From Delphinus delphis (lineage: Eukaryota; Chordata; Mammalia; Artiodactyla; Delphinidae), in NCBI RefSeq assembly GCF_949987515.2, contig NC_082688.1, positions 73,970,731 to 74,034,730 of the forward strand: a DNA stretch of 64,000 bases, written 5' to 3'. Below, piece after piece: positions 46,601-58,094 of this stretch (position 1 is the first letter of the stretch; the number at the start of each line of letters is the position of its first letter). Made by a program: the position numbers and the translations under genes. Below the pieces are notes generated by a model, which did no database searches, was not told the DNA's origin, and was given only the letters and a program-made list of their open reading frames with translations.

Positions 46601-47098
46601 GCCAACTTAGGACACTCTTGTGTCTCCTGGCCATAAACCTTTATAATGCTATCAAAACCCACTATTATTTCTAATAGACACTGTCTCCTGTTCAGAGAGT
46701 CCCAAAATACTTGTGTGTATTAAAATAACTGAGAAGTTTTAAAGAAAATAAGTCTTTAACTATGTAAGTTGTGTTCTGAAAGTCATTTAAACATGAGATT
46801 TTTAAAAGGTATCTCCTATATTGTTATGAATATCTCCCATATCCCAGAGACATTATTTGGGAACATCTGCTCTATGATGTTGAGGACATAAACCATTGTT
46901 TATGTAGTTTAAGAAAAGTACCAATTTGACCCAAACTGCCTGTAAAACTGCCCAAGTTTCCATCTCACTCTACATGTGTAGATTTCCCTTAAATCAATAA
47001 TACTGGAAACAAAAATATCACTCAACCAAAATATTACTCAAATAATTGATTTCCTTAATAACATACCTTACGTCTCAACTTTGTATAGGAATCTTCCT
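43619..47098. other. Unassigned mostly unique sequence
   Basis: About 3.5 kb without an identifiable exon, RNA gene or strong repeat. Frames of 66-79 codons (44003-44230, 44714-44953, 45925-46125) have no supporting evidence. Confidence 0.4.
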
Positions 47099-47102
47099 CA
47101 AG

Positions 47103-47254
47103 AATAATTAGGGGTGGGAGGGAGGGAGACGCAGGAGGGAAGAGATATGGGAACATGTGTATAACTGATTCACTTTGTTATAATGCAGAAACTAACACAT
47201 CATTGTAAAGCAATTATAGCCCAATAAAGATGTTTAAAAAAATAAAAATAATTA
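47103..47254 (+). mobile_element. Short L1 3' tail with target duplication
   Basis: The body is about 47112-47245: 'ggagggagacgcaggaggg', 'aactgattcactttgttata', 'cccaataaagatgtttaaaa'. It is the same 3' terminus as the L1 at 34-39 kb, about 130 bp long. aataattag occurs at 47103-47111 and 47246-47254 as the likely target duplication. Confidence 0.85.
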
Positions 47255-48875
47255 GATCTCGAGGAAATCAAAATTAAGACTTTAAAAATTACCTATATAT
47301 CTTTTATTTCTTGTTAAATATCTAATCTTAAACTACAGAAAAAATCTATAGAAAATTAATAAGCTAAATGCCTTGACATCAGTTCATGTATAGAACCCTC
47401 ACACAAATTACCAAGGAAATTTATTTTTGGAGTATTATTTTCATAATACTCTTTATCTCTCTCATTACTCCTGAGTTTCTCTGAAAGTAAGAATAAGCTC
47501 TCTTGCTATAGGAATTATCTGAATTGAAACTAACCAAGAGGAATAACATATGAATATCACAAACGGGTAATTTCATATAGAAGTTCAAATATCCCTGTGC
47601 TGCCAAAAAGCCCAACGTGGGTGGCATCCTTCTCACTTTTCCCTAAGATACATGTCTATATGAGTCATGTCATATTAATGACATTCTAACGTCATTTTAG
47701 ATACATTCAAAAATAACACAGAATTTACCAAAGCCTTCTTCCTACTTTTCTGAGATTATGAAAGTAATGAATTTAGTACTGAATTAGTTTATTTTTAAAA
47801 TATACAATGGGTCTTTTAGACACAGAGGCACCAAATAAATTAGATTTTTTTTAATGTAAAGAAAAATTTGCTTGTGTAACTTTCATTAGCAACACTGCAT
47901 AACAATTAAGGGATATCATGTCCAGCAGCCAGTAGCATACATAAAGCCAAGTTAACTCTTTCTCTGGCCAACAGCCTATCCCTTCTTTTCTTGATGAATG
48001 GGAAATGAATGAAAGTTCCTTAATACCAGGTTGATCTAGGAGATCTGTCTAAAGAAAGTAAGTTCCTTATTATAATGTACCTATTTGAGAAACTCAGGAA
48101 CTCAGAAATCCAGGCATGACATCATTGTTCCTATTTTTGTTCAAGCTGATCCAATCATAAAAACAAGAAGATGACAGAAAATCATTCTGGAACATTTTGA
48201 GTAGGAGTTGTTTGGGTAGGTATAAGTTTCTTCTCTCAGAAACCAGAATCTAAGTGGGCTCTTTGTATCAACAAACACCACATCCAGGTACTTCCAAAAG
48301 AGACCAAGTTTGAAACTTGGGAACAGAATTCATAGTGGAAACTCCAAACTTTATATCAGAGTTAGTAATATAAGAGGCTACTGGCCCCCTAGTTGAAGTT
48401 TATAATCCCACTTCGAATTAGCAGATTTTAGAGAATGTCCTTGAGCCACTGATTCCTCCAATACACTTTCAAAGGAAAACAGTTTCTTGTACCAAATGAC
48501 TTTCACAAAATACAATCTGTCATCCAAGAGTGAACATTAAATTGCTACAAAACTGAATGGCTAGAATACATCAAAATTAATTGACGGATCAATTTCTCAC
48601 ACGTAAAATAAACATAAGCAAACACATCAGGTAGGAGAAAATAATAGACTTAAGCCTAGGCTCTCTCCAGCCTCACATCATACGCTCAGCATGACTAGTC
48701 TGGATACATGAAGTACACTGACTATCTCATAGGTGGAAGGCCATGTATTTTCAAAGTTTTCTGGCAATGAACTTTTACCATTTTCCTTTCAGAAGATGTA
48801 AATCTTCTGTGTTACATGCAGTTGTCTTCCTCCGGTCCCTGGGACCTATAAGATGCTCACAAAGCATGGCTATGA
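47255..48875. other. Unassigned sequence
   Basis: No gene or named repeat recognised. Confidence 0.4.
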
Positions 48876-48879
48876 TAGA

Positions 48880-49230
48880 CCCCCATTCCAGATAGGCTGG
48901 TTCCTACCCTGTCCTGGGCATGAACGTTGTCACTCCTCCCTCCGCTTCTTTTCCCTCTGCTCATTTTCTAGCCACTTTTCTCATGCTTTCCATCAAACAT
49001 TCCCAGTCTTCCCTATTCCAAATTCTTCTTGGAAAGACCTATGACATTGATTTTTCTGGAGCCTTCATCTAGCCCTTGCTATAGACTCAGTTGAGTCACA
49101 AAATAACTTTTCATGTATGTCTTGAAGAATTCCCACTCCTGAAAAGAGACAGTTTGTAGCCTCCCAAACATCCAGCACAGAGCTTTGCACTTGGTGGCTG
49201 CTAAATAAATTGAATCTACTATGTCTGTAC
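48880..49230 (+). mobile_element. L2-like fragment
   Basis: C/T-rich region ending 'cagcacagagctttgcactt', 'ggtggctgctaaataaattg', which matches the L2/MIR 3' end (…cagtgcctggcacatagtaggtgctcaataaat…). The upstream part is weaker. Confidence 0.55.
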
Positions 49231-51030
49231 TTTGATGATCCTAGGATTTGCTTAGATCCTAAATGCAAATGTTCTTAAAACCCCATGTTTGGACACAATT
49301 TGCTTTATCATACCAGAATTCCCTTATTAAGGGTTTGCACTCTGCTTTTTAGCAAGAATGTTTGGATTTTCCCAAGCACATGTTAAAGTGTCTATGGCTG
49401 TAAACTCATCTCTAACCAAATGGAACCCCCAAACTCAAGTTCAAGGGAAAAGGCCTGCCACTGTCACTGAACAGTCCAGCCAGACTCCTTTCCTCCTCTA
49501 GTCTGTTCAATTTCTCCAGTGCAATTGCCAGTACAGTGATGAATGCAGAAATGGAAAGAATGCAATACTGCACATGATTGATTGCATGGCAAAGGGAGAA
49601 ACCTACAGAAAACCCCAAGCTGGGAACTTATTTTATATCATTCCCTGTTGCTACTCAGTCATGAATGCCTCTGTGATTCATTTCAACACTCTGAAATCTC
49701 TTGGTATTTGTAACATGCTCTGAACCAGATATAAATTGATTGCTCAGCCTTACCTTTTTTTTTTAATTGAATTTTTTTTTACTAAAATTTAGCAACACAT
49801 TTAATATTGCTTACATAGAGCTTTTATTTCTGCTCAGGGAAGAAAAAGGATAATGGTACCTCAAGAAGATTTTGTAACTTAAGAGAGCATTTTGTGGTTT
49901 CCATAAAGTAATCACTTTTTCTTATGCATTAGAGAGCATGACTCAATGGAAATGGAAGATAACCATATATGTTTTGGGAATTGAATTATTCCAGCATATT
50001 TCTTAAATGAATATATAGTTACTAAAATATATAATGTAGTTGAGAAGTGCAAGTTTTGGTCAGCACAGGTAATGCGCTGTAAAACAGAACGGAGCTGAGT
50101 AGGATTTCAGCAAGTGTTCCTTGATATGTAAACTTATCTTTTCAGAAGCATTCTTAAAGAAGAGACTAGTATTCAATATAAAGCAGTAAACAGCGAACAA
50201 AAAATTGCTCATTCAAGCCTAATAGATCTTTATCACAGTCCACTAAATGCTAAAGCAACATATGAACTTCTGTTTCCTAACCAAAGGACAAAACAGTTAG
50301 TGGTTTTGGTTTTAGCTAATTGTCCCACATGACACAAATAGGCTGCTTGCTCTACGTGTGTTCCAAACACGTAAGTGTTAATAAGCAGTTTAGGATTCAA
50401 AGGCCAACTCGGTAAAATCAGGCCTCTTTGACATTTTTGCTTATCAGAATTTTAAAAGGCAGCTTGCAATCTTGCCTAAGTGTTTCCTCTAGGTAACAGC
50501 CCATTAATGCAGGAACAGATTGCTTATTCCTCTGGTAGCTGGTTGGAATCAAGCAATTTGTAAAAGGATTTCTCCATAGATTAGCTTTTTTCAAGCATGA
50601 ATTCTGTAGGTGAAGAATTAGGACAGTATGGCTCCTAAAGCCTTGGAACAAGCATTCTATGTTATCCTAACTTCAGCCATTAAATATTTTTAATGTGACA
50701 TTTAATTCTTCCCCTTCAACAGCTACGTGTGTGTTTGCCTAATTAGACGCATCGTGAACCTAGGATGTGTTTAGTTGCAGTTATATCTTATTTATCAAGG
50801 AAAATACTGCTTCAAACGTCTACAAAGGTTCACAGTAGGTCTAGAAATGATCTGATCAACACTTTGGAAAGTACAATAGTAGTCCTTTGAGTTTCTTAAC
50901 CAAAATAAGTGAGTGCCTTTGATATCTGTTATTTATAAATACCAAGTTCCAGTAAGTGCAGACTCTACTGATGGCAAAAACTCTTCAAATCAGCATATAC
51001 TGTGAAATAAGAGAAGAACAGAGCCTAAGG
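49231..51030. other. Unique sequence, possible conserved non-coding DNA
   Basis: No exon or repeat recognised. 50000-50960 is of higher complexity and holds an inverted repeat TACGTGT (50353-50359)/ACACGTA (50367-50373). It would be a good candidate for comparative analysis. Confidence 0.35.
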
Positions 51031-51034
51031 CATT

Positions 51035-51235
51035 CATCTTGATTTGAATCCTCCCTCTCCCCCTTACTACGTATATATTCTGGGCAAGTTATTTCAACTC
51101 TCAAAGCCTCAGTGATCTCATCTATAAAATAGAAAAGTTAATATCTACTATGTTCGATCTAAATAATATAACCTGTAAATTATATAACATAATTTTCACT
51201 GAATACTAAGAAGTCAATAAATGGAGTATTATCAG
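51035..51235 (+). mobile_element. MIR SINE
   Basis: 'gaatcctccctctccccctt', 'ctgggcaagttatttcaact', 'ctcaaagcctcagtgatctc', 'atctataaaatagaaaagtt' and the tail 'aagtcaataaatgg' follow the MIR consensus closely. Confidence 0.85.
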
Positions 51236-51890
51236 TTTAACCACAAAAATCCTGAATCTTCCAACCTTACAGCGTCACTCTCACCTTTAAATGGTTAGAA
51301 CATTATGTTTGCCATGGGGAAGAAGTCTCAGTGCCATACTTTTCTGCCATGACTATAGAGTCAGGGAAGGGCTAATTTATGATCTCCTGAAATTTCTTAC
51401 TCTGCTCCCCTGAAAGCTAGATTTTAATTATCTTTCATAGCTTTTCTCAATTTCTGAGAATTTTTCTTTCCACCCTATATTATGCCATACTTGAAGGAAT
51501 CTTTCTCCATGTGTTTTCCCTAAAGGATTATCTACCAACAACACAAGGCTGTTTCTCTGTAGTATCTTCACTGAATATTTGTGGGTAATTAAAAATAATT
51601 ATAGCATAAAGCAAAATGTGACTTTAAAATGAATGACAGATATAACTGTTGCCAGAAAATTATTACTTAATCATCAAAGTAGGGGATTTCTTATTTGTTT
51701 TATGACTTCAATATGAGTTGGTCTGCTGTCATGTCGGTGGGGCTCTCTCTCTTTCTCCGGACACTTCCTTCTTCGTCTCCTTTCCACATCTTCCAAGCCT
51801 ATTTCTTCTCAATTGCCATAAGACAATCCTCAGATTCCTGACCTCCAGTGCAAAAAAGGCTTTTCTTATGATTCATCCCTATGGACACAT
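51236..51890. other. Unassigned sequence
   Basis: No gene or confident repeat. Confidence 0.4.
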
Positions 51891-51894
51891 CAAA

Positions 51895-52170
51895 TATCTA
51901 TGTACTCCTCTATATTTTCCAGCCTCTTTTGCAGTTAGATTGAGGCCACGTAACCATTCTGGTCAACTAGTTGTGAGCTGAAATGATGAGTTTCACTTTA
52001 GGGCCAAAGGATTTCAGAGCCAGTGTGTTTCCTTTATTTTTATCTTCCCCTACCAAGCTGACCTTGAACACATGTATTCAAGATGTAGACTACAAAATAT
52101 AAAGGGCAACTAAATATGTATTAGACCTTGTGGAGTAAGAAATAAACACTGTATTAAACTATCGAGATTT
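51895..52170 (+). mobile_element. Ancient interspersed repeat, family unresolved
   Basis: 'cctcttttgcagttagattg', 'aggccacgtaaccattctgg', and later 'agtaagaaataaacactgta', 'ttaaactatcgagattt' resemble the 3' half of a widespread mammalian repeat (…gcagttagatgtggccatgtgac… …agaaataaacttctatcttgtttaagcc…). I recognise the pattern but not the name. Confidence 0.5.
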
Positions 52171-52905
52171 GAAGTTTTTAGTTAATTTTTTTCTTACTAA
52201 CATATCCTCTCTTGAGATTAGCCCTTTGGAAAATACCCCAATATTCATACACAAGAACATCCATGTACTTGATCTCATGGGAAAAAAAATTTTTTTAAAT
52301 AACTTTATGATCATTAATAAAGGATTTGTTAATAAAGATCATTCTTATCATTTAATTATATTTCAGAAAGAACTTGCACTGGTTATTAGTAAAATTTATA
52401 GTTATTTTCCACCCTTCTGAATATGTTATCTAGACATTCTAATACCAATATCTAAGAATGAGCCACTAATACTTTTGCGATACAGGTAGTGACAAAACTC
52501 CAAATTGTGTTTTCAGGAATTTCTATATGTTTGGAATAGTTTAGCAATTTTCCAGAAAGACATCCCAAATGATACTATTTTGTCCTTTGCTATGTTAAAC
52601 TCTTATCCAAAAAAAGACCCATGAAGACAGACTCAGATAAAGAAAAGGTGAATTAAAAAAGACTTTATGAATTTAAGTAGGACTCAAAGAGGAAAACTAA
52701 TTTTAATCCATAAATGTCCCTAATTATTTCCAGGGACGAAGGCAAAACATTATTTCTTACAAGCAATGATGCAACCATTTGTAATGCGGAAAACTGTAAG
52801 TAAGTTTCTCATGAAATTGTCACCTTAGGATAGTAACAAGACATGGAAGATCCCTATGTGTAAGGGTTTACACATAACAGTAAACAAAAATGTTTTTGTG
52901 TATAA
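52171..52905. other. Unassigned AT-rich sequence
   Basis: No gene or confident repeat. Confidence 0.4.
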
Positions 52906-52909
52906 TGCA

Positions 52910-53349
52910 TTTTTTTTTATTGGAGTATAACTGCTTTACAATGTTGTGTTAGTTTCTGCCGTACAACAAAGTGAATCAGCTATATGTATACATATATCCC
53001 CTCTCTCTTGGACCTCCCTCCCACCTCCCTCCCCATCCCACCCATCTAGGTCACCACAGAGCACCGAGCTGAGCTCCCTGTGCTGTACAGCAGGTTCCCA
53101 CTAGCTAACTATTTTACACATGGTTGTGTATATATGTCAATCCTAATCTCCCAATTCATCCCACCCCTCCTTCCCCCACTGTGTCCACACAGCCGTTCTC
53201 TATATGAGTCTCTATTCCTGCCCTGCAAATATGTTCATCTGTACCATTCTTCTAGATTCCACGTACATGAGTTAATATACAATATTTGTTTTTTTCCTTC
53301 TGACTTACTTCACTCTGTATGACAGACTCTAGGTCCATCCACATCTCTA
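52910..53349 (-). mobile_element. L1 3' end, minus strand
   Basis: Reverse-complement 3' end of the same L1 type as at 34-39 kb: 'cgtacaacaaagtgaatcag', 'ctccctccccatcccaccca', 'gctgtacagcaggttcccac', 'gacttacttcactctgtatg', 'gtccatccacatctctacaa'. The L1 5' truncation point is at about 53349, just before an A run and a CHR SINE. The 80-codon frame is antisense. Confidence 0.9.
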
Positions 53350-53379
53350 CAAATGACCTTGTTAAAAAAAAAAATCTTC

Positions 53380-53563
53380 CGCCTGCCGATGCAGGGGACA
53401 CGGGTTCGTGTCCCGGTCCGGGAAGATCCCACATAACGCGGAGCGGCTGGGCCCGTGAGCCATGGCCGCTGAGCCTGCGCGTCCGGAGCCTGTGCTCCAC
53501 AACAGGAGAGGCCACAACAGTGAGAGGCCCGCGTACCGCAAAAAAAAAAAAAAAAAAAAAAAA
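53380..53563 (+). mobile_element. 5'-truncated CHR-type SINE
   Basis: Starts at 'ccgcctgccgatgcaggg', lacking the first ~35 nt of the SINE head including box A, and continues 'gttcgtgtcccggtccggg', 'gtccggagcctgtgctcca' to a 24-A tail. An A-run plus atct occurs on both sides (53360-53377; 53540-53566), so the duplication is of low information. It sits at the 5' end of the minus-strand L1. Confidence 0.88.
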
Positions 53564-53639
53564 TCTGTTTCTCAGACCAGAAGAAAAAATAGGATAGAAA
53601 TACGAACAGCCCTTTCATAGAAAATTAATTGCATATGGC

Positions 53640-54255
53640 TTTTAACCATAACAAAGTGCAAATTAAAACTGTACTGAAATGCCACTTCTCTCCTGTTAGA
53701 GTGAAAACATCCAAAACTTGATAACGTAATTTTGGATAAAGTTCTTTAAACACAAGAATTCTCATGCCTCACTAGAGATAATAAAAACTGGCATAACATT
53801 TATGTAAAGAGATTTGGAAACATCTATAAAAAGTATGTATTTACATTCTGATCTACAAGTACTACTTTTAGAAATCTATCACAGAGACATATTGAAAACA
53901 AATATAAAGATGTGTACACAAAGTTCTATGCATAATTATTTGAAATGGCACACAAATTGGAAATAACCCAAATAAAAAGTTCAAAAAATAGAGGACTAAC
54001 TAAATATAGTATGAGTATACCATAAAATAACATATGGCATGCCCTCCCAATGCAGCAGTACATAGCTTTAAAAAGAAATGAGACTACCTCTATATGCAAT
54101 TATAGAACAATCAACGTAAGTATTAACGGAACAAAGCAAGGTGGAGTGCACTACATATCACAAACTACTGTTTATCTGTGAAGGGAAAAGGCCATATTTA
54201 TGTACATGTATTTTCTCACGTTAAAAATAATAGAAGATAAGTTTTTAAAAACTGG
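53640..54255 (+). mobile_element. L1M 3' region (older)
   Basis: 'aagtgcaaattaaaactgta', 'gaaatgccacttctctcctg', 'atttgaaatggcacacaaat', 'tggaaataacccaaataaa', 'gaaatgagactacctctata' follow the L1M ORF2 end and 3'UTR. Strongly diverged. Confidence 0.75.
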
Positions 54256-54269
54256 TGATATGAAACGAG

Positions 54270-55075
54270 TAAAAGAAGTAGGTAAAGTGTGGGCAAAGAA
54301 TCTGACTAGACATTTCTATAAAGAAGATATACAAATAGCCAATAAGCACATGAAAACAATGCTCATCATCCTTAGCCATCAAGGAAATGCAAACCAAAAC
54401 CACAGTAAGATACCGCTTTATAACCTTTAAGTTGGCTATAATCAAAAATACAGAGAGTAAAAAGTGTTTAAAAGAATGGGGAGAAATCCGAACCCTCGTA
54501 CACTGCTGCAGGGAATGTAAAATGCTGCAGTCATCTTGGAAAAGAGTCTGTTAGGTCCTCAAAAAGTTAAAACTAGAGTTACCACATGACCCAGCAATTC
54601 CACTATGGGGTATGTATATTCAAGAGAAATGAAATCGTATGTCTGTGCAAACATCTTACACACAAATTTCATAGAATTATTCGAAATAATTGTGAAAGAA
54701 CTGGAAATAACCTAAATGTCCATAAACAGCAAGATGGAAAAATAAAAATGTGTAAAGGAACAAAGTACTAAACTATCCTCTAACATGGATGCACCTTGAA
54801 AACATTATGTTAAGAGAAAGAAGCAGACACAAAAGGCCACATATTATATAATTCCATTTACATAAAATGTCCAGAATAAACAAATCTATAAAAACAGAAA
54901 GTATACTAGTGGTTAAGTAGATGGAGGGTTGGAGGGAAATGGGGGTGACTGCTAATAGTGGAGATGCAAGGGATAGAATATAGACTAATTCTTTCAATGT
55001 ATCATGTTTTATAGATTTGACACTGGAGTCATGCAAATTTTATGTATTTATAAAACAAAATAAATATTTTAAAGT
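54270..55075 (+). mobile_element. L1M 3' region, second tandem copy
   Basis: A separate L1 restarts upstream of the previous copy's position: 'ctagacatttctataaagaa', 'gcaaaccaaaaccacagtaa', 'acatgacccagcaattccac', 'gaaagaactggaaataacct', 'gtccagaataaacaaatcta', 'atgtatttataaaacaaaat'. Frames at 54200-54430 and 54586-54771 are its ORF2 remnants. It is the target of the inverted L1 that follows. Confidence 0.82.
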
Positions 55076-55084
55076 ATACCCCAA

Positions 55085-56325
55085 AACTTTACTGAATTCA
55101 TCTGTTAGCTTTAACATTTTTTGGTGGGGTCTTTGGGGTTCTCCATGTACAGTATCAAGTCATCTGCAAATAGTGACAGTTTTAATTCTTCTTTTCCAAT
55201 TTGGATTCCTTTTATTTCTTTTTCTTGTCTGAGTGTTGTGGCTAGGACTTCCAATACAATGTTGAGTAAAAGTGGTGAGAGTGGGCAACCTTATCTTATT
55301 CCTGATCTTAGAGGAAAAGCTTTCAGCTTTTCACCAAGTATGATGTTAGCTGTGGGTTTGTCATATATGGTCTTTTTATGTTGAGGTATGTTCCCTCTAT
55401 ACCCACTTTGTTGAGAGTTTATGTCATAACTGGATGTTGGATTCTGTCAAATGTTCTTTGTGCATCTACTGAGATGATCTTATGATTTTTCTTCTTTTGT
55501 TTTGTTAATGTGATGTATCCCATTGACTGATCTGAGGATACTGAATCATCCTTGCATCCCTGGGACAAATCCCACTTGATCTTGGTGTATGATCCTTTCA
55601 GTGTATTGTTGAATTTGGTTTGCTAGTATTTTGCTGAGAAATTTTGCATCTACATTCATCAGGGATATTGGCCTGGAGTTTTCTTTTTTCATAGTATCTT
55701 TGTCTGGTTTGGGTATGAGGGTAATAGTGGCTTCATAGAACAAATCTGAAGTGACCCTTCCTCTTCAATTTTTTGGAATAGTATGATAAGGATAGGTATT
55801 AACTCTTTAAATACTTGGTAGAATTCACTTGTGAAAGTTCTGGTCCTGGACTTTGTTTGTTGGAATTTTTTTGATTACTGATTCAATGTCATTACTAGTA
55901 ACTGGTTTGCTCAGATTTTCTATTTCTTCCTGATTCGGTCTTGGAAGATTGTATGTCTCTAAAATTTTATCTATTTGTTTTAGGTTGTCCAATTTGTTAG
56001 TATATAATTGTTTGTAGTAGTCTCTTATAATCCTTTGTATTTCTGGGTGTTGGTTCTGACTTCTTTTTAATTTCTGGTTTTATTTGAGCCCTCTCTTTTT
56101 TCCTTGATGAATCTGGCCAAAAATGTATCAGTTTTGTTTAATTTTTTCAAAGAATCAGCTCTTACTTTCATTTATTTTTTTAGTCTCTATGTCATTTATT
56201 TCCACTCTGATCTTTATCATTTCCTTCCTTCTACTAACTTTGGGCTTTGTTTTTATTTTTCGAGTTCCTTTAGGTATGATGTTAGATTGAGATTTTTCTT
56301 GTTTCTTGTGGTAGGCCTGTATTGC
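55085..56325 (-). mobile_element. Inverted 5' part of an L1 (ORF2 RT region)
   Basis: The minus strand carries L1 ORF2 from just after the endonuclease to just past the reverse-transcriptase FADD motif. The minus-strand frame 55546-55743 translates to recognisable RT residues ([36 protein letters not shown]). On the + strand this appears as 'catctgcaaatagtgacag', 'ccttttatttctttttcttg', 'ttgcatccctgggacaaatc'. It is the inverted half of the insertion completed at 56326-58016. Confidence 0.9.
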
Positions 56326-56884
56326 TACTGACTAGATACATACAAAAGAAAGAAATTGGACTACTTTCTCATACCATATACAAAAATAAATTCAAAATGA
56401 ATTAAAGACTTAAGTGTAAGATGTGAAACCATAATACTCCCAGGAAAAAAACATTGACAGTACACACTTGGACATCAGTTTTAGCAATATCTTTTAGGAT
56501 CAGTCACCTCAATTAAGGGCAACAAAAGCAAAAATAAACAAGTGGGACTCTATCAAACTAAAAAGCTTTCATACAGTGAAAAAAACCACCAATAAAACAG
56601 AAAGACAACCTGCTGAATGGGAAGAGATATTTGCAAATGATGCATCTGATAATGGGTTAATATCCAAAACATACAAATAACTCAATATTAAAAAACAAAA
56701 AAATAAGCAATCCAATTAAAAAGTGGGCAGAGGGCCTGAATAGAAATTTTTCCAAAGACAGCACACAGATGGCCAACAGACACATGGAAAGATGCTCAAC
56801 ATCATTAATTAAAAGAAAATGCAAATCAAAACCACAATGAGATATCGTCTCACACCTATCAGAATGGCTATCATCAAAAAGAAA

Positions 56885-57245
56885 GGGCTTCCCTGGTGGC
56901 ACAGTGGTTAAGAATCCTCCTGCCAATGCAGGGGACACAGGTTTGAGCCCTGGTCCGGGAAGATCCCACATGCTGTGGAGCAACTAAGCCCGTGCGCCAC
57001 AACTACTGAGCCTTCACTCTAGAGCCCGTGAGCCATAACTACTGAGCCCGTGTGCCACAACTACTGAAGCCCGTGCACCTAGAGCCTGTGTTCCACAAGA
57101 CAAGCCACTTCAATGAGAAGCCCTCACATGGCAAAGAAGAGTAGCCCTCGCTCACCGCAACTAGAGAAAGCCCGCAAGCAGCAACGAAGACCCAAAGCAG
57201 CCAAAAATGGATAAATAAAATAAATAAGTTTATTAAAAAAAAAAA
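56885..57245 (+). mobile_element. Long CHR-type SINE with internal duplications
   Basis: tRNA-Glu head 'ggcttccctggtggcacagt', 'caggtttgagccctggtccg' (box B), then a body with repeated units 'actgagcccgtg(t)gccaca' and 'actactga', 'gcaactagagaaagcccgc', 'gcaacgaagacccaaagcag', and tail 'aaataaataagtttatt' + A. At about 360 bp it is much longer than the ~210-bp copies elsewhere and represents a different CHR subfamily. It interrupts the forward half of the inverted L1; aaaagaa flanks occur on both sides. Confidence 0.88.
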
Positions 57246-57694
57246 GAATAATAAGTGTTGAAGAGGACGGAAATAGAAAGGAACCCTTGTGCACTGTTGG
57301 TGGGAATGTAAATTGGTGCAGCCACTATGGGAAACAGTATGGAGGTTCCTTAAAAAATTAAAAATAGAACTATATAATCTAGCAATTCAACTTCTGTGTA
57401 TTTTTCCAAAGAAAACAAAAACACTAATTATAAAAAATGCATGCACCCCTATGTTCACTGCAGCATTAGTCACAATAGCCAAGATATGGAAGCAACCTAA
57501 GTGTTCATCTATATATGAATGGATAAAGAAGATGTGGTATATATACATAATAGAATGTTACTCAGCCATAAAAAAAGAATGAAATCTTGCCATTTGCGAC
57601 AATATGAATGGATCTAGAGGGTATTACGCTAAGTGAAGTAAGTTAGACAGAGAAAGACAAATACTGCATATTTTTACATGCATGTGGAATCTAA

Positions 57695-57714
57695 AAAAGA
57701 GAGAGAGAGAGAGA
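57695..57714 (+). repeat. (GA)n short simple repeat in L1 3'UTR
   Basis: About nine GA units within the L1 3' region. Confidence 0.85.
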
Positions 57715-58094
57715 CAGAAGAAGCACACTCATAGACACAAAGAACAAACTGGTAATTGTCAGAGGGGACAGTGGGTTGGGGAATGGATGAAATAGGCAAA
57801 GGGGATTAAGAATTACAAAATTCCAGTCATAAAATAAATGAGTCATGGGGATGTAATGTATAGCATAGACCAACAATATTGCAATAATCTGTATGGTAAC
57901 AGATAGTTACTTATCTTCATTTCATAATGTACATATAAACATCAAACCACTATGTTGTACTCCCAAACCCAATATAATATTTTATGTCAACTATACCTCA
58001 ATACAAAATAAAACATAAACAATATCCTAAAAATTAAAGTGAAACAAAAAGGCTTTATTGTATACTTATTTGCAGAAACTACACCAATGTAGTT

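Larger units (their letters stand above)
56326..58016 (+). mobile_element. Plus-strand 3' part of the same L1, with SINE inside
   Basis: Continues in forward orientation from the ORF2 C-terminal region ('taccatatacaaaaataaat', 'caatccaattaaaaagtggg', 'tgttggtgggaatgtaaatt') through the 3'UTR to 'ctatacctcaatacaaaata'. A long SINE (56885-57245) interrupts it. The frame 57289-57582 is the ORF2 C-terminal end (…KIWKQPKCSSIYEWIKKMWY…). Relative to the L1 at 34-39 kb, about 0.65 kb of ORF2 is missing between the inverted and forward parts. Confidence 0.9.

Noticed and set aside
55121..55384. 87-codon plus-strand frame
   Set aside because: It is antisense to the L1 RT region, whose real frame is on the minus strand.
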